Positions 28,818 through 40,787 of a stretch of DNA of 64,000 nt are shown here, in pieces (the stretch's first letter is position 1; every line of letters starts with the position of its first letter). The translations under genes were made by a program, and so were the position numbers. Source of the stretch: Bacillus spizizenii TU-B-10. Its GTDB lineage: Bacteria; Bacillota; Bacilli; Bacillales; Bacillaceae. The notes beneath the pieces were generated by a model. The model worked only from the letters and a program-made list of their open reading frames with translations, searched no databases and was not told the origin of the DNA. Location of the stretch: assembly GCF_000227465.1 (NCBI RefSeq), contig NC_016047.1, forward strand, positions 2,708,857 through 2,772,856, written 5' to 3'.

Positions 28818-28847
28818 AAAAGCAGCCGGCTCTTAACCGGCTGCTTT
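28818..28847. terminator. Bidirectional terminator between yrzA and yrrS
   Basis: AAAAGCAGCCGG (28818-28829) / CCGGCTGCTTTT (28836-28847), with T tract on either strand. It closes both converging genes. Confidence 0.95.
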
Positions 28848-28850
28848 TGT

Positions 28851-29549
28851 TTATTTTAGTTTTTCTACTTTTGTCGGCTTCCAGCCTTTTTCATCAACCC
28901 ATGTAATCGTGACTTGATATTTATCCCCAGTCGTCTTGTCTAAAATCTTGCCTTTGGCATCCTGAGGGCTGCCGTTGTTTCCGAGCCAGAGCACCGTCAT
29001 GTGATCTGTTGAAACACCAGTTGCATATGAAATGGCTTTTAGCATCTCAGCCCAGTCTTGTGAGCTTGAGTCATAAGTGGCTGCGTGCTCGCCCGTCTGC
29101 TCAGTTCCGACTGCTTTCCAGTCAGGATTTTCATACGTTTTTTCCACGTCGCTTGATGAGCCGCCTTCAGTAACTTTTGCGTCTTTAAGCGGGTCATCTG
29201 AATCTGAGCTTGAGTCTGAATCAGAATCATCATTTTTAGAAGAAGAATCATCTTTTTTGGAATCTGAGTCAGAAGATTTCTCAGAATCCTTTTCGCTGTC
29301 AGATGTATCTTTCTTGCTGTCTTTTATATCTTCGTCCGATTTCTTTTCCGTCTTTCCTGAAGCCGGAGATTCCTGTTTTTGCGCTGTTTCAGAATCCTTG
29401 CTGACATCTTTGCTAGAAGGACTGTTAATGAAGAGATTAGCTGCTACTACGACAATTAGTATGGATACGATTGCGATTAAAATGTTAAGCACTAAATTAG
29501 CTTTCCTGCGCTTATCACGGTTTTCATAACGAGATTGATTATTGCTCAA
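28851..29549 (-). CDS. yrrS: DUF1510 membrane-anchored protein YrrS
   Basis: 232 residues. A basic cytoplasmic start (MSNNQSRYENRDKRRKANL) precedes one membrane helix (about 20-42). A long extracellular linker made almost only of Ser, Asp, Lys and Glu (about 50-125, with repeated SDSDS and KKD units) follows, then a folded C-terminal DUF1510 domain (YENPDWKAVGTEQTGEHAA). Operon partner of pbpI and probably a cell-envelope helper for it in sporulation; that role is inferred from position. Confidence 0.9.
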   Translation of the reverse strand: MSNNQSRYENRDKRRKANLVLNILIAIVSILIVVVAANLFINSPSSKDVSKDSETAQKQESPASGKTEKKSDEDIKDSKKDTSDSEKDSEKSSDSDSKKDDSSSKNDDSDSDSSSDSDDPLKDAKVTEGGSSSDVEKTYENPDWKAVGTEQTGEHAATYDSSSQDWAEMLKAISYATGVSTDHMTVLWLGNNGSPQDAKGKILDKTTGDKYQVTITWVDEKGWKPTKVEKLK

Positions 29550-29613
29550 TAATTCTGCACTCCTTTATCCCTCTTGGCTCAGCATATATTTTACCATGTG
29601 CTGAGAAGTTGTT

Positions 29614-31368
29614 CTATTTCTTATTGATTTCAATTTCGTGTACTTTTTTAACAATATCATAAAACACCGAATTTGTCAGAGCCTTATCCCCCGGCGTATC
29701 CATGTGTAAAACGACAAGAGCGTATTTCGGCTTATCCGCCGGAAAATATCCGGCAAACCATTTTTCATAGAGCGTTTCTTTCTCCTTTGAAAGTTTGCCT
29801 GTCTGGGCTGTGCCTGACTTCCCTGCTACAGTATACGGAAGATCCTGAAACCTTCTGCCCGTTCCGGAAGGAGATTCCACCACCCGCCGCAGCATTTTTT
29901 GAAGCTGCTGTGCCGTATATTTATCTATCGTTTCTCCTTTGAGCTTTTGATCTTTAAACTTAACGAGTGTTGTGCCGTTTTTATATTCAATTTGTTCAGC
30001 GATTTTCACCTGCCGCTTGTCTCCGCCGCGGGCGATTGTCGCCATCATATTGGCTACCTCGAGTGGCGTTACCCTTACATTTTTCTGCCCGATCGCTGTT
30101 TGCGCAATGGCTTTTTTGACTGATTTGTCTTTTTCATCCCCCCAAATCACGCCGCTTTTTTCGTTATACAACTGGCGGAAATCTGTTTCGTGATACAGTT
30201 TTCCTTCCCAGCCTGCCCGATCAGTGAGAGCCAGCTTTTCGGACATGTCTTCAATAACCGAGCTGTCTTTTTTCATTAATTGTTCTGCAAGACTCGTAAA
30301 TGTGTAATTGCAGCTTTGGGCAAAACTTTCATCAAAAGACAAGGTTCCTTTGTCGTCGCCCGGTTCCCCGTACAGGTTTAAATTACAATTAAAGGTTTGG
30401 CTCGGCTTCACCGTATCATTTTCGATCGCAGCTGCGGCAATGACTGTTTTAAAAACAGAACCGGGATAGATTGGCGTCAGCATATAATTTTGAAGCGTGT
30501 TTTGCCGTGAGACATCGGCATCCGGTTTGCTTACAATTCCCAGAACGCTGCTATTTTCGATGTCCAGCAGCACAGCTCCTCCTTTTTTCAGCCCCTGTTC
30601 ATCCAATACCTCCTCCATCGCTTTTTGAATGCTTTGATCGATCGTTGTTTTGATCTGGAGCGGATAAAATGTATTGGCTTCAGCTGTATATTTGACGTCC
30701 ATGCCAAACAAAGGGTTTCCTTTTCCGTCCACATGATATAAAAGCTTTGTGTCTTGTTCCGGAAGCAAAAACTCATCAAATGTCCGTTCTAAACCGGTTG
30801 TACCGATTTTTGTTGTAATCGGAAGGTTCTCCATATCAGGATATTTCTTGCGGAGAAGCGCCGGATCTTGATTCGTGCTCCCTATTGTATGTGAAGCAAG
30901 GCTGGGCTTGTCTTCATTCTCCATATATACGCCGTAAACGCCGGGATATTTCAAAGAATTGATTTTTGTGATGGATTGTTTCGAAAGTGTTTTGATTTTC
31001 TTTTGTTGCAAAATGACCGGTTTTTTCGCTTTTGCGAGTGTCTGGTGCAGTTCATCTTCAGACATGTCGAGGATGTCCGCAACCTTTTTGATCGGCCAAT
31101 CCTGCGTCAGCAGAAAAGGAAACAAGACAACCGCAGGCTCGCTTTGGCCGGTCAGCGCCTGCCCGTTTCGATCTAAAAAGGAGCCTCTTCCGTCAGAAAT
31201 GAGCACTTCCTCCGTCCGCTGTTTCACGCTTTCCTGGATCAAATTGATTTTCTTTTTTGAAAATGACTCTGTGAAAAACAGCTGGATTTCCGCCAGCCTT
31301 AGCAGAAGCAGAAAAAACACGACCAAAAAAGCAATGACTGCCAGCTTCATTCGTTTCGATATCTTCAT
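29614..31368 (-). CDS. pbpI: Class B penicillin-binding protein PbpI (PBP4b)
   Basis: Peptidoglycan DD-transpeptidase of 584 residues with a single N-terminal membrane anchor (about 8-27), dimerisation/pedestal region, and transpeptidase domain. Active-site Ser304 in PGSVFK; SCN motif in [16 protein letters not shown] as the KTG-type motif. Known as a sporulation (SigF) gene in B. subtilis. I use the ATG at 31368 ([14 protein letters not shown]), since GAGGTG is seven bases upstream; that SD is the 3' arm of the greA terminator. Confidence 0.95.
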   Translation of the reverse strand: MKISKRMKLAVIAFLVVFFLLLLRLAEIQLFFTESFSKKKINLIQESVKQRTEEVLISDGRGSFLDRNGQALTGQSEPAVVLFPFLLTQDWPIKKVADILDMSEDELHQTLAKAKKPVILQQKKIKTLSKQSITKINSLKYPGVYGVYMENEDKPSLASHTIGSTNQDPALLRKKYPDMENLPITTKIGTTGLERTFDEFLLPEQDTKLLYHVDGKGNPLFGMDVKYTAEANTFYPLQIKTTIDQSIQKAMEEVLDEQGLKKGGAVLLDIENSSVLGIVSKPDADVSRQNTLQNYMLTPIYPGSVFKTVIAAAAIENDTVKPSQTFNCNLNLYGEPGDDKGTLSFDESFAQSCNYTFTSLAEQLMKKDSSVIEDMSEKLALTDRAGWEGKLYHETDFRQLYNEKSGVIWGDEKDKSVKKAIAQTAIGQKNVRVTPLEVANMMATIARGGDKRQVKIAEQIEYKNGTTLVKFKDQKLKGETIDKYTAQQLQKMLRRVVESPSGTGRRFQDLPYTVAGKSGTAQTGKLSKEKETLYEKWFAGYFPADKPKYALVVLHMDTPGDKALTNSVFYDIVKKVHEIEINKK

Positions 31369-31372
31369 AAAA

Positions 31373-31405
31373 AAACACCTCACCCACATTGTGGACGAGG
31401 TGTTT
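31373..31405 (-). terminator. greA terminator that contains the pbpI ribosome-binding site
   Basis: AAACACCTC / GAGGTGTTT with an inner CCAC-ATT-GTGG stem, followed by seven T and then the pbpI ATG. Formation of the hairpin would both end greA transcripts and hide the pbpI SD. Confidence 0.88.
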
Positions 31406-31421
31406 CTTTGCTAAACGGATA

Positions 31422-31895
31422 TTATGAAATTTTCACAATTTTCACGAGCATTTCTCCGCCCGGTGTTTGAACTGTGACTTCTTCATCTACTTTTTTGCCC
31501 AGCAGGCTTTTTGCGATCGGTGAATCGTTTGAGATCTTTCCTTCAAACGGATCAGCTTCAGCGCTTCCAACGATTGTATATGATTCTTCATCACCGTCAG
31601 GCAGTTCGACGAAAGTGACGGTTTTACCCAAACCGACAACGTTAGAGCCGCCGTCATCTTCAATGATTTTCGCGTTGCGGATCATATTTTCAAGAGTCGT
31701 CACACGACCCTCTACGAATGCCTGCTCTTCTTTCGCTGAATCGTATTCAGAGTTCTCGGAAAGGTCTCCGAAACTTCTCGCAATTTTGATGCGTTCTACT
31801 ACTTCTTTTCGTTTAACCGTTTTCAAATATTCTAATTCTTGTTCAAGTTTTTGTTTTCCTTCTTCAGTCATAGGAAAAACTTTCTCTTGTGCCAT
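31422..31895 (-). CDS. greA: Transcript cleavage factor GreA
   Basis: 157 residues. Rescues backtracked RNA polymerase by stimulating transcript cleavage. The N-terminal coiled coil (about 10-75) contains the acidic-tip signature [20 protein letters not shown] (about 42-61). The C-terminal FKBP-like domain ends with [27 protein letters not shown]. Downstream of udk by about 250 bp; likely partly in the yrrMNO-udk-greA unit. Confidence 0.97.
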   Translation of the reverse strand: MAQEKVFPMTEEGKQKLEQELEYLKTVKRKEVVERIKIARSFGDLSENSEYDSAKEEQAFVEGRVTTLENMIRNAKIIEDDGGSNVVGLGKTVTFVELPDGDEESYTIVGSAEADPFEGKISNDSPIAKSLLGKKVDEEVTVQTPGGEMLVKIVKIS

Positions 31896-32145
31896 GTCCC
31901 TTCACTCCTTCTGGTTGTCCCTCAACATCTTCGATTATGTATGAGAGCATAAACTAAAAAATACAAGAATGAGAACACAGGGCAGTCCTCGTTCTTCTCT
32001 CCCATATAGGTACTGTTTATCTTAAACTGAATCTTGTCGTTCTGCAAATATTTCGCGTTTATAAACAGGGAAAGAAGGGAATTTGCACATCCCCTTCCTG
32101 CCTATACATAATATGGTCAGAGTTATTTATGTCTATGCTATGGTA

Positions 32146-32781
32146 TTACAAAATCGCGTTTTGTTCAAGAATGGTTTGGATTTTTGTGACCATCAGATCA
32201 ATTGCGACGTGATTCTGTCCGCCTTCCGGGATAATAATATCAGCGTATCGTTTCGTCGGCTCGACAAATTGGTTATGCATCGGGCGGACAACTGACACAT
32301 ATTGTTCAATGACAGAGTCAATAGAGCGGCCGCGCTCATTAATATCTCTCATAATCCGTCTGATGATACGCAAGTCAGCGTCTGTATCAACGTAAAGCTT
32401 GATATCCATCAGATCACGGAGCCTTTTGTCTTCAAGAACTAGAATGCCTTCAAGGATAATAACATCCTTGGGCTCTACGTGAACCGTTTCTTCTGAACGT
32501 GTGTGAAGCTTATAGTCGTAAATCGGCTTTTCAATCGGGCGGTAATTCAATAGATCTTGAATATGCTCGATTAAATAGTCATTATCAAACGCAAGTGGAT
32601 GATCATAGTTTGTGTTGAGCCTTTCTTCAAATGGAAGATGGCTTTGGTCTTTATAATAAAGGTCTTGCTGGATCATTAAAATCGAGTGCCCTTTAAATTG
32701 TTCATAGATGGACCGTGTGACACTCGTTTTTCCTGAACCGGAACCTCCTGCGATTCCAATGACTACTGGATTCTTACCCAT
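32146..32781 (-). CDS. udk: Uridine kinase
   Basis: Phosphorylates uridine and cytidine to UMP and CMP with ATP or GTP in pyrimidine salvage; 211 residues. P-loop [14 protein letters not shown] (9-22), nucleoside-binding [12 protein letters not shown] and the [12 protein letters not shown] arginine lid are visible. Starts five bases after yrrO with AAGGGGAAGTAAC as SD, so it is co-transcribed with the tRNA-modification genes. Confidence 0.97.
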   Translation of the reverse strand: MGKNPVVIGIAGGSGSGKTSVTRSIYEQFKGHSILMIQQDLYYKDQSHLPFEERLNTNYDHPLAFDNDYLIEHIQDLLNYRPIEKPIYDYKLHTRSEETVHVEPKDVIILEGILVLEDKRLRDLMDIKLYVDTDADLRIIRRIMRDINERGRSIDSVIEQYVSVVRPMHNQFVEPTKRYADIIIPEGGQNHVAIDLMVTKIQTILEQNAIL

Positions 32782-32786
32782 GGGTG

Positions 32787-34055
32787 TTACTTCCCCTTTC
32801 TCATCATGTTGCTCGGATAAATCTTTTTGTCTAGTTTGAATTTGACAATTTGCAGAGGATGGCGGGCAGCATCTAGCTCATTACCGTCTTCGTCCCAAAT
32901 GGTTTCAATCGTATGTGTAAAGTTTTCGATTTCCGGACCGAAAAATTCCACTTCGTCGCCTTTTTTGAAGAAATTGCGCTGCTGAAGTGTGACCATTTGT
33001 GTGTCTTCATCATAATTCAGCACTAAGCCGACAAAATCAAACGTCGTTTTTTTGGCGTGCTCACCGAACATTTGCTCTTCATAGCCTGGCGTTCCTTCAA
33101 AGAAAGCTGTCGCAGTGTCCCGGTTGGCGCACTTATCAAGCTCTTCAAGCCATTCTTTTTGAATCACAAAGTTATCCGGATCAGCGCAATAAGCGTCAAT
33201 GACTTTGCGGTATACGCTGACAACTGTTGCTACATAGTGAATTGATTTCATGCGACCTTCAATCTTTAAGCTGTCGATGCCCATTTCGATCATTTTCGGA
33301 ATGGATTCAATCAGCTTCAAATCTTTCGGGCTCATCGCAAATGGCGCATCTTCTTCACCGTACAAAGCAACGGCGTTGGCACCGTCTGTTTGATAAAGAT
33401 CATAATCCCAGCGGCATGATTGGCAGCAGCCTCCGCGATTGGAATCCCGCGCTGTCATGTGATTGCTCAGGACACAGCGGCCGGAATATGCGATACACAT
33501 CGCGCCGTGAATAAAGGATTCGATTTCGATATCTACTTTTTCTTTCATTTCTCTGATTTCCAGAGCGCTTGTTTCACGTGCCAGCACGACGCGGTCAAGG
33601 CCTTCTTCCTTCCAGAACTGGACAGCCTTCCAGTTTGAAAGAGACTGCTGTGTGCTCAAGTGAACCTCAACATTCGGCGCCACTCTGCGGCATGTTTCGA
33701 TAATAAGCGGATCTGCCACAATGATGCCGGCAACGTTGGCGTCTCCAAGTGCTTTCAAGTATTCTTCAAGCCCGTCCATGTTTTCATTATGGGCGAAAAT
33801 ATTTGTCGTTACGTAGATCTTCGCGCCATATTGTTTCGCGAATTCAACGCCTTCTGCAATTTCTTCGATCGTAAAGTTATCGGCATTTGAACGCAGCCCA
33901 TATTCCTGTCCTCCGATAAAGACCGCGTCCGCTCCGTAATGAACAGCGATTTTCAGCTTTTCAAGATTACCCGCAGGTGCGAGGAGCTCCGGCTTTTTTG
34001 TAATCACACGCTTCCCATTGACGATTGTGGATATTTTATCATTTACGGCAGTCAT
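32787..34055 (-). CDS. yrrO: U32-family tRNA 5-hydroxyuridine protein (TrhP2)
   Basis: Peptidase-U32-like, 422 residues. Together with YrrN it is required for prephenate-dependent hydroxylation of wobble U34 (ho5U) in tRNAs. The U32 signature [21 protein letters not shown] and the Cys set of the iron-sulfur site (CVLS...GGCCQSCRW) are visible, then a C-terminal U32 beta domain with [27 protein letters not shown]. In the order yrrM-yrrN-yrrO-udk, all closely packed. Confidence 0.93.
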   Translation of the reverse strand: MTAVNDKISTIVNGKRVITKKPELLAPAGNLEKLKIAVHYGADAVFIGGQEYGLRSNADNFTIEEIAEGVEFAKQYGAKIYVTTNIFAHNENMDGLEEYLKALGDANVAGIIVADPLIIETCRRVAPNVEVHLSTQQSLSNWKAVQFWKEEGLDRVVLARETSALEIREMKEKVDIEIESFIHGAMCIAYSGRCVLSNHMTARDSNRGGCCQSCRWDYDLYQTDGANAVALYGEEDAPFAMSPKDLKLIESIPKMIEMGIDSLKIEGRMKSIHYVATVVSVYRKVIDAYCADPDNFVIQKEWLEELDKCANRDTATAFFEGTPGYEEQMFGEHAKKTTFDFVGLVLNYDEDTQMVTLQQRNFFKKGDEVEFFGPEIENFTHTIETIWDEDGNELDAARHPLQIVKFKLDKKIYPSNMMRKGK

Positions 34056-34073
34056 AGCTTAACCTCCTTTTGA

Positions 34074-35003
34074 TTAATAAACCGTTTCTTTGAAGAAGAA
34101 TCCGGTATCGATTTTTCTGTTAACTGGCTGGATGCTTTCTATGCGTTCAATCCAGTCTTCTTTTTTCGCTTCGTATTCGTCACGGTTTTCCACACACAGA
34201 TCAATCGCTTCTCTGTACATTTTGGTGACTTCTATTAGGTATTCAGGCGTTTTCAGGACACCATCGATTTTGAAAGAATCAATGCCTGCATCAATCAATT
34301 CCTCAAGCTCATCAATGATGCACACATCGTTCGGGCTCATGATGTGCGTGCCGTTTTCATCTTCGAAAATCGGATATTTATTATCACGTTCTTTATCATG
34401 CAAGAACATGCCCGATTCTTTTTTCTTTCCTTCAATGTCCATGACTTTGCCTTGGTATTCAAAATAGTTTCCAATCAAAGAACGCTTCGATTGGAACATG
34501 CACGTCATTCCATGCACGTGGATTTCAATTTCGACTTCAGCGTTTTCTTTAATCTCCACAATGCTGTCCATGTTTAACTCTCTGGCAAGCACAGAACGCG
34601 CCGCGCCTTTTCGTCCCCAGTAGTTGCATGTATAGTAGTTGGTGCCTGTCGTTTCTGTGCTCCAATGAAGCTTCAGGTCAGGCGCAGATTCACGAGCAGC
34701 CATAAGCACGGCAGGATCACCGAATACCGCTGCATCGACACCGGTTTCCGCTAAGAAAGCCAGATATTCGCCAAGCTCCCCTACTTTATCGTTATGGAAA
34801 ATTGCATTTACAGCAACGTATACTTTTGCCCCTTCTTTGTGAGCAATCTCTACGGATTTTGTTACATCTTCACGAGAAAATTCTCCGGCTAATCTCAAGC
34901 CGTATCTCTGTTCCCCAACTAAAAACGCAGTTGCTCCCGCCTGTATCAGCGGCAAAATGTCCGCCGTACTCGTCGGCGTCACTAAGAGCTCTGGTTTTTT
35001 CAT
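34074..35003 (-). CDS. yrrN: U32-family tRNA 5-hydroxyuridine protein (TrhP1)
   Basis: U32-like protein of 309 residues, paralogue of the next gene (both begin KPELLxxP/APxxT-type with ADAVFxGxxxYGLR-like motifs). HVHGMTCMFQSKRSLIGNYF is the signature region; the extra Cys cluster of YrrO is not obvious here. ATG at 35003 follows GAGGTGAACGTC; the GTG at 35012 is part of that SD. Works with YrrO in ho5U formation. Confidence 0.92.
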   Translation of the reverse strand: MKKPELLVTPTSTADILPLIQAGATAFLVGEQRYGLRLAGEFSREDVTKSVEIAHKEGAKVYVAVNAIFHNDKVGELGEYLAFLAETGVDAAVFGDPAVLMAARESAPDLKLHWSTETTGTNYYTCNYWGRKGAARSVLARELNMDSIVEIKENAEVEIEIHVHGMTCMFQSKRSLIGNYFEYQGKVMDIEGKKKESGMFLHDKERDNKYPIFEDENGTHIMSPNDVCIIDELEELIDAGIDSFKIDGVLKTPEYLIEVTKMYREAIDLCVENRDEYEAKKEDWIERIESIQPVNRKIDTGFFFKETVY

Positions 35004-35008
35004 GACGT

Positions 35009-35812
<804 letters not shown>

Positions 35813-35818
<6 letters not shown>

Positions 35819-36895
35819 CTCATTTTTTGAGGTAATGTATTTTTCTTTTGCTTTATTATGCTCTTTTAGCGTTTTTGTAAATACGACCTCACCATTTGAT
35901 TTGGCCAAGAAGTACAGATAGTCCGTTTGATCTGGATGCAGCGCCGCTTCCCATGACGACATGCCAGCATTGGCAATCGGCCCTGGCGTCAGTCCAGTGT
36001 TTTTGTACGTATTGTACGGTGAATCGATTTCCAGATCCTTATAAAGTACCCGATCTTTATGCTTGCCTGCCGCGTACAGCACGGTCGGATCTGTTTGGAG
36101 CGGCATTTTCTTCTTCAGGCGGTTATAAAAGACGCTCGCAATTTTATGGCGGTCGGCTTTTTCAGTCGCTTCTTCTTCAATCAGAGAAGCCATCGTCAGC
36201 AGCTTATGCACAGATAGTTTATTTTTCTTCAATTCTGATTTGTATGTTTCCACGTAAGAATTTGTCTGTTTGATCATTGCCGTGATAATGTCTTCAAGTG
36301 ACGTGTCAGGATCGTCAAAAGGGTATGTAGCCGGGAACAGGTACCCTTCCAGCGGATGCTTAATGTTTTTATTGAAAACATCGTTTGTCACAGTGTCCGG
36401 GAATTCTTTCTTCAGCTGATTGATAAATGTTTCATCGTCCAGCTTCGCTATGATTTGTTTTTTAGAGTATTTCGTTTCATCAGCAATAGCGGCCGCAATT
36501 TGTGTCAGCTGTGCTCCCTCAGTCACGGTAATTTGAAAGGCATAGCTTGTGGCCCCGCTTGTCAGCTTATGAATTATCTCATCCAAATCCATTCCTTTAT
36601 TCAGATGGTAGAATCCCGCCTGAAACCCGGAAGCGCCTTTATATTTCACGTAATACTGAAAAGCCTTCTCGCTTTTTATGACATCGTTTTTCTTTAATAT
36701 CGATGCGATGGACGAAACAGACGAGCCGCTCGGAATGTGAATGTTAACTGTCGTTTTACTGTCTTTTTCTACAGGTTCAAGCAATGATTTCCCATATAAA
36801 AATGCCCCGCCAATGATGAGAAGCAGCACAATAATGGAAGACAGTATGATTCTTTTTTTATTGAACAATGATTTTTTTTGCTGATTGATATACAT
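35813..36895 (-). CDS. mltG: Endolytic murein transglycosylase MltG
   Basis: YceG/MltG family, 360 residues, anchored by one N-terminal helix (about 16-36). It cuts nascent glycan strands, limiting peptidoglycan length. The LysM-like region (VNIHIPSGSSVSSIASIL) precedes the catalytic domain with the conserved Glu in LLTMASLIEEEA and the terminal motif SPYNTYKNTGLTPGPIANAG. ATG at 36895 follows GGGAGGAGACCTA; the frame to 36910 adds five codons without an SD. Confidence 0.95.
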
Positions 36896-36987
36896 TAGGT
36901 CTCCTCCCATCAGCTCTTATACTACATGATTCATTGTATTTCGGCAATTTATTACAAAAAAAGGTGGAAAGGGGCCTTGATACAGCA

Positions 36988-37019
36988 GAAAAAAGCCGGA
37001 GCAGTATGGCTCCGGCTTT
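36988..37019 (-). terminator. Terminator of the yrzL-ruvX-yrzB operon
   Basis: AAGCCGGAGC / GCTCCGGCTT with a six-base loop and a following T run, 17 bp after the yrzB stop. Confidence 0.93.
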
Positions 37020-37035
37020 GGTTTGGCGCGGTGTT

Positions 37036-37317
37036 TTATTCTTCGTCTTCGTCCGCTAAGAACGTGTTTAGTGTTTCTTCGATCATATCCCATTCTTCGT
37101 CAGTTTCGATCGGGAATAGCTCACCGTTTTCACCGTCTTCGTTTGGCGTGAAGCTGGAAGCGAGAATTTCTACTTCTTCATCATCTTTTGTTTCGATTGG
37201 GTAGTACAACACATAAGACTTGTCAAACTCTTCGTTTTCAAATGTAAACAGCACTTCACAAAGCTGTTCATTTCCTTGATCGTCAACAATTGTAATATTT
37301 TTTTCGCCGTGTTCCAT
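37036..37317 (-). CDS. yrzB: DUF1292 protein YrzB
   Basis: Very acidic soluble protein of 93 residues ([21 protein letters not shown]-terminus [10 protein letters not shown]) of the DUF1292 family. ATG at 37317 follows GAGGTGAAGGAA. Conserved third gene of the yrzL-ruvX-yrzB trio in Firmicutes; molecular role unknown. Confidence 0.9.
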   Translation of the reverse strand: MEHGEKNITIVDDQGNEQLCEVLFTFENEEFDKSYVLYYPIETKDDEEVEILASSFTPNEDGENGELFPIETDEEWDMIEETLNTFLADEDEE

Positions 37318-37334
37318 TTCCTTCACCTCTGGCT

Positions 37335-37751
37335 TTAATTTAAACTGTCAAGATATCCTTGCAAAATCATAACAGCCGCCATTTTATCAATGACTTTTTT
37401 TCGTTTTTGCCTGCTGACATCAGCGGCAATCAGCATTTTTTCAGCCGCCATTGTGGTAAGACGCTCGTCCCACAGCACAACAGGAACATTGTACGTTGTT
37501 TCAAGCACTTTCGCAAATGTTTGGCTGGCTTCGCCTCTCGGGCCGACTGTTCCGTTCATGTTCTTAGGAAAGCCGAGCACGATTTTATCTATAGTATACT
37601 CCTTTATCAGTTCAGATAAACGGGATAAACCATAATCGCCTTCCGCTTCATTGATCTTTATGGTCTCAATGCCTTGGGCAGTCCAGCCCATTTCATCGCT
37701 CAGAGCAACACCGAGTGTTTTGGTTCCTAAATCGAGTCCTAATATTCTCAT
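37335..37751 (-). CDS. yrrK: YqgF/RuvX family nuclease (Holliday-junction resolvase-like, 16S rRNA processing)
   Basis: RNase-H-fold protein of 138 residues: [19 protein letters not shown] carries the first catalytic Asp, [10 protein letters not shown] the middle acidic motif, and [16 protein letters not shown] the C-terminal one. The family acts in pre-16S rRNA 5' maturation and was first proposed as a Holliday-junction resolvase. Between yrzL and yrzB, seven and 17 bp gaps. Confidence 0.94.
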   Translation of the reverse strand: MRILGLDLGTKTLGVALSDEMGWTAQGIETIKINEAEGDYGLSRLSELIKEYTIDKIVLGFPKNMNGTVGPRGEASQTFAKVLETTYNVPVVLWDERLTTMAAEKMLIAADVSRQKRKKVIDKMAAVMILQGYLDSLN

Positions 37752-37758
37752 TTTTTAT

Positions 37759-38025
37759 TTACGCCTCTTTATGCTGTTCTAAATAAGACTTCACCAATTC
37801 CTCGATTAATTCGTCTCTTTCAAGTTTGCGAATTAAATTGCGAGCGTCACGATGCCTAGGAATATAAGCGGGATCACCTGACAGCAAGTATCCGACAATC
37901 TGATTGATTGGATTGTAGCCCTTTTCCTGAAGCGCGTCATACACTGTAATCAGCACCTCATTTACGTTAGTCTCAGCAGAATCATCGGAGAAATTAAATT
38001 TCATCGTTTTATCAAACGAGCTCAC
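37759..38025 (-). CDS. yrzL: IreB-family (UPF0297) protein YrzL
   Basis: Small helical protein of 88 residues from the GTG at 38025 (then [20 protein letters not shown]). GAGGTG is seven bases upstream of this GTG; the longer frame to 38058 has no SD. Homologue of enterococcal IreB, a substrate of the IreK Ser/Thr kinase in cephalosporin response. First gene of the trio after alaS. Confidence 0.9.
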   Translation of the reverse strand: MSSFDKTMKFNFSDDSAETNVNEVLITVYDALQEKGYNPINQIVGYLLSGDPAYIPRHRDARNLIRKLERDELIEELVKSYLEQHKEA

Positions 38026-38109
38026 CGTTTTGCACCTCTTTCCCAAATTCGCAGGCAAAGTTCAGCCTGGGGTCCTAATCTTACCATCATTCTACACTAC
38101 ATGGGCAAA

Positions 38110-40746
38110 TTATAAAACGGATTTCACCCAATCTTCTACAGAAGCCAAAGCTTCTTCTAATTTTTCCGGCTGTTTGCCGCCTGCCTGTGCCATATCCGGA
38201 CGGCCTCCGCCGCCTCCGCCGCAAACTTCCGCAGCTTGTTTGACCAGCTTGCCGGCATGTAGGCCTTTCTCAATGAGATCCTTTGTGACTCCGGCAGAGA
38301 TATTGACTTTATCGTTTTGTACCGCACCAAGCACGATCACCGCAGAGCCAAGCTTTGCTTTGAGTTCATCCACCATTGTACGCAGATGGTTCATATCTTT
38401 CGCATTTACTTTTTCCGCAAGCACACTCACGCCGTCAACTTCTTTTACTTTCGACAGAATCGCTCCTGCCTCCACGTTGCCGAGTTTCGCAAGAAGAGAT
38501 TCATTTTCTCTTTGTGCTTCCTTCAGTTCAGCATGCAGAGCCGCAACCCGTTTCGGCACTTCTTTGATATTTGTTTTCAGCTCGTCAGCAGCCTGCTGTA
38601 ATACTGAAATCTGGCTGTTCATTTCGACGTAAGCGCCTTGTCCCGTTACAGCTTCAATCCGTCTTGTGCCTGCTCCGATTCCAGATTCAGAAACGATTTT
38701 AAACAGACCGATTTCTGCTGTATTTCTGACATGACAGCCGCCGCATAGCTCTAAACTGTAATCTCCGACTTGAACGACCCGGACAATATCGCCGTATTTT
38801 TCGCCGAACAGAGCCATCGCGCCCATTTCTTTTGCTTCCGCGATCGGCTTCAAGTCGATGCTGACCGGGATGCTGGCCCAGATCTTTTCGTTTACGATTC
38901 TTTCAATTTGCTCAAGCTCTTCTTTTGTCACTTGGCCAAAATGCGAGAAGTCAAAACGAAGACGGTTTTCAGTCACAAGAGATCCTGCCTGATTGACATG
39001 AGTTCCTAGAACGTCTTTTAGTGCCTGATGCAATAAATGCGTTGCCGTATGGTTTTTAATGACGCTGCTTCTCATATGGTCTTCAACTTCAGCAGTTACA
39101 TGCAAGCCTTTTTGTACAGTACCGCTCTCGACAACACCTTCATGCACATGCTGGCCGTTCGGCGCTTTTTGCACATCTTTAACTCTCACTATTGCCTGTT
39201 CGCTGCGGAGATAGCCTTTATCCCCGATTTGGCCGCCGCTTTCAGCATAGAATGGTGTTTCATTAAGAATAATTTGTACGCTTTCTCCTTCATGAGCCTC
39301 ATCAATTAATTGGCCGTCCTGAAGAAGCACAATGACATTGGCATCAGCTTTTGTTTGAGAGTACCCGACAAATGTGCTTTCATCGGTCACCTCGCGTAAT
39401 GCGCCGCCCTGCACCTGCATGCTGCCGACATCCTGGCGAGCGTTTCTTGCCCGTTCACGCTGCTGATTCATTTCTTCTTCAAAGCCTTTATGGTCAACCG
39501 TCATGTTCTCGTCTTCTGCGTATTCTTCAGTCAGCTCAACCGGGAATCCATACGTATCGTACAATTTAAACACGTCAGCACCTGAAATAACGCTGCTGCC
39601 CTTGTCTTTTTCTTTTTTGATCATTTCTGACAGGATGGCAAGCCCTTCATTAAGTGTTTCGTGGAAGCGCTCTTCCTCGGTTTTGATGACTTTTGCAATG
39701 AAATCCGCTTTCTCTTTCACTTCAGGATAGAAATCAGCCATGATTTCAGCGACAACCGGCACTAAATCGTACATGAACGGACGGTGGATGTTGATCGTTT
39801 TGGCATAACGCACAGCCCGGCGCAATAAGCGTCTTAATACATAGCCGCGGCCTTCATTTGACGGAAGCGCTCCGTCACTGACAGCAAAGGCAACCGTTCT
39901 GATGTGGTCGGCAATCACTTTAAACGCAGTATCTTTCACATTGTCTGTGCCGTATGTTTCACCGGAAATGGTTTCTGTTGCTTTGATGATTGGAACAAAT
40001 AAATCGGTATCAAAGTTTGTCGGGACATTCTGGATGACTGATACCATTCTTTCAAGCCCCATGCCCGTATCAATGTTTTTCTTCGGAAGCGGCGTGTACG
40101 TACCGTCAGGGTTATGGTTGAACTCAGAGAACACAAGATTCCATACTTCCAGGTAACGGTCGTTTTCTCCGCCTGGGTAAAGCTCCGGATCTTCTGGATC
40201 GTTTCCGTATGCCTCACCGCGGTCGTAGAAGATCTCCGTGTTCGGTCCGCTCGGTCCTTCACCGATGTCCCAGAAGTTCCCTTCCAGGCGAATAATTCTT
40301 TCCTCAGGAATACCGATTTTTTTCGCCCAGAATTCATACGCCTCTTCATCTTCAGGGTGAACCGTAACAGAGAGAAGCTCTTTGTCGAAACCGATCCACT
40401 TGTCACTCGTTAAAAACTCCCACGCCCATGTAATGGCTTCTTCTTTGAAATAATCGCCGATGGAAAAGTTTCCGAGCATTTCGAAGAATGTGTGATGTCG
40501 CGCAGTTTTACCTACATTTTCTATATCGTTTGTTCTGATCGCTTTTTGAGCGTTTACGATTCTTGGATTTTCCGGAACGACACGGCCGTCAAAATATTTT
40601 TTCAGCGTCGCAACACCGCTGTTGATCCAAAGCAATGAAGGATCCTCATGAGGCACTAATGACGCGCTTGGCTCTACCGCATGTCCTTTTTCTTTAAAGA
40701 AATCCAAAAACATTTGACGCACTTCCGCAGAAGTTAAGTGTTTCAT
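38110..40746 (-). CDS. alaS: Alanyl-tRNA synthetase
   Basis: Class II synthetase of 878 residues. Catalytic domain about 1-440 ([19 protein letters not shown]; class II motif 2 [20 protein letters not shown]). Editing domain with zinc ligands [12 protein letters not shown] (HxxxH) and [14 protein letters not shown]-terminal glycine-rich C-Ala domain with [17 protein letters not shown]. Mischarged Ser/Gly are hydrolysed at the editing site. ATG after AGAGGAGGAAATACA. Controlled by the upstream T-box leader. Confidence 0.98.
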   Translation of the reverse strand: MKHLTSAEVRQMFLDFFKEKGHAVEPSASLVPHEDPSLLWINSGVATLKKYFDGRVVPENPRIVNAQKAIRTNDIENVGKTARHHTFFEMLGNFSIGDYFKEEAITWAWEFLTSDKWIGFDKELLSVTVHPEDEEAYEFWAKKIGIPEERIIRLEGNFWDIGEGPSGPNTEIFYDRGEAYGNDPEDPELYPGGENDRYLEVWNLVFSEFNHNPDGTYTPLPKKNIDTGMGLERMVSVIQNVPTNFDTDLFVPIIKATETISGETYGTDNVKDTAFKVIADHIRTVAFAVSDGALPSNEGRGYVLRRLLRRAVRYAKTINIHRPFMYDLVPVVAEIMADFYPEVKEKADFIAKVIKTEEERFHETLNEGLAILSEMIKKEKDKGSSVISGADVFKLYDTYGFPVELTEEYAEDENMTVDHKGFEEEMNQQRERARNARQDVGSMQVQGGALREVTDESTFVGYSQTKADANVIVLLQDGQLIDEAHEGESVQIILNETPFYAESGGQIGDKGYLRSEQAIVRVKDVQKAPNGQHVHEGVVESGTVQKGLHVTAEVEDHMRSSVIKNHTATHLLHQALKDVLGTHVNQAGSLVTENRLRFDFSHFGQVTKEELEQIERIVNEKIWASIPVSIDLKPIAEAKEMGAMALFGEKYGDIVRVVQVGDYSLELCGGCHVRNTAEIGLFKIVSESGIGAGTRRIEAVTGQGAYVEMNSQISVLQQAADELKTNIKEVPKRVAALHAELKEAQRENESLLAKLGNVEAGAILSKVKEVDGVSVLAEKVNAKDMNHLRTMVDELKAKLGSAVIVLGAVQNDKVNISAGVTKDLIEKGLHAGKLVKQAAEVCGGGGGGRPDMAQAGGKQPEKLEEALASVEDWVKSVL

Positions 40747-40787
40747 TGTATTTCCTCCTCTATAAAAATCGAAATTCTCTTTAGTGA

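Noticed and set aside
29077..29529. 150-codon Ser/Glu-rich frame on the plus strand
   Set aside because: Antisense of the Ser/Asp/Lys linker of yrrS; its composition is simply the complement of that repeat.
32069..32097. Possible udk terminator (GAAGGGGA / TTCCCTTC on the minus strand)
   Set aside because: T tract is poor, and greA downstream seems to be read from the same region; not listed as a terminator.
38030..38632. 200-codon plus-strand frame opposite alaS
   Set aside because: Ser/Thr/Pro-rich shadow of the alaS C-terminal domain.
40114..40413. Plus-strand frame opposite the alaS catalytic domain
   Set aside because: Shadow; the alaS frame holds class II motifs here.
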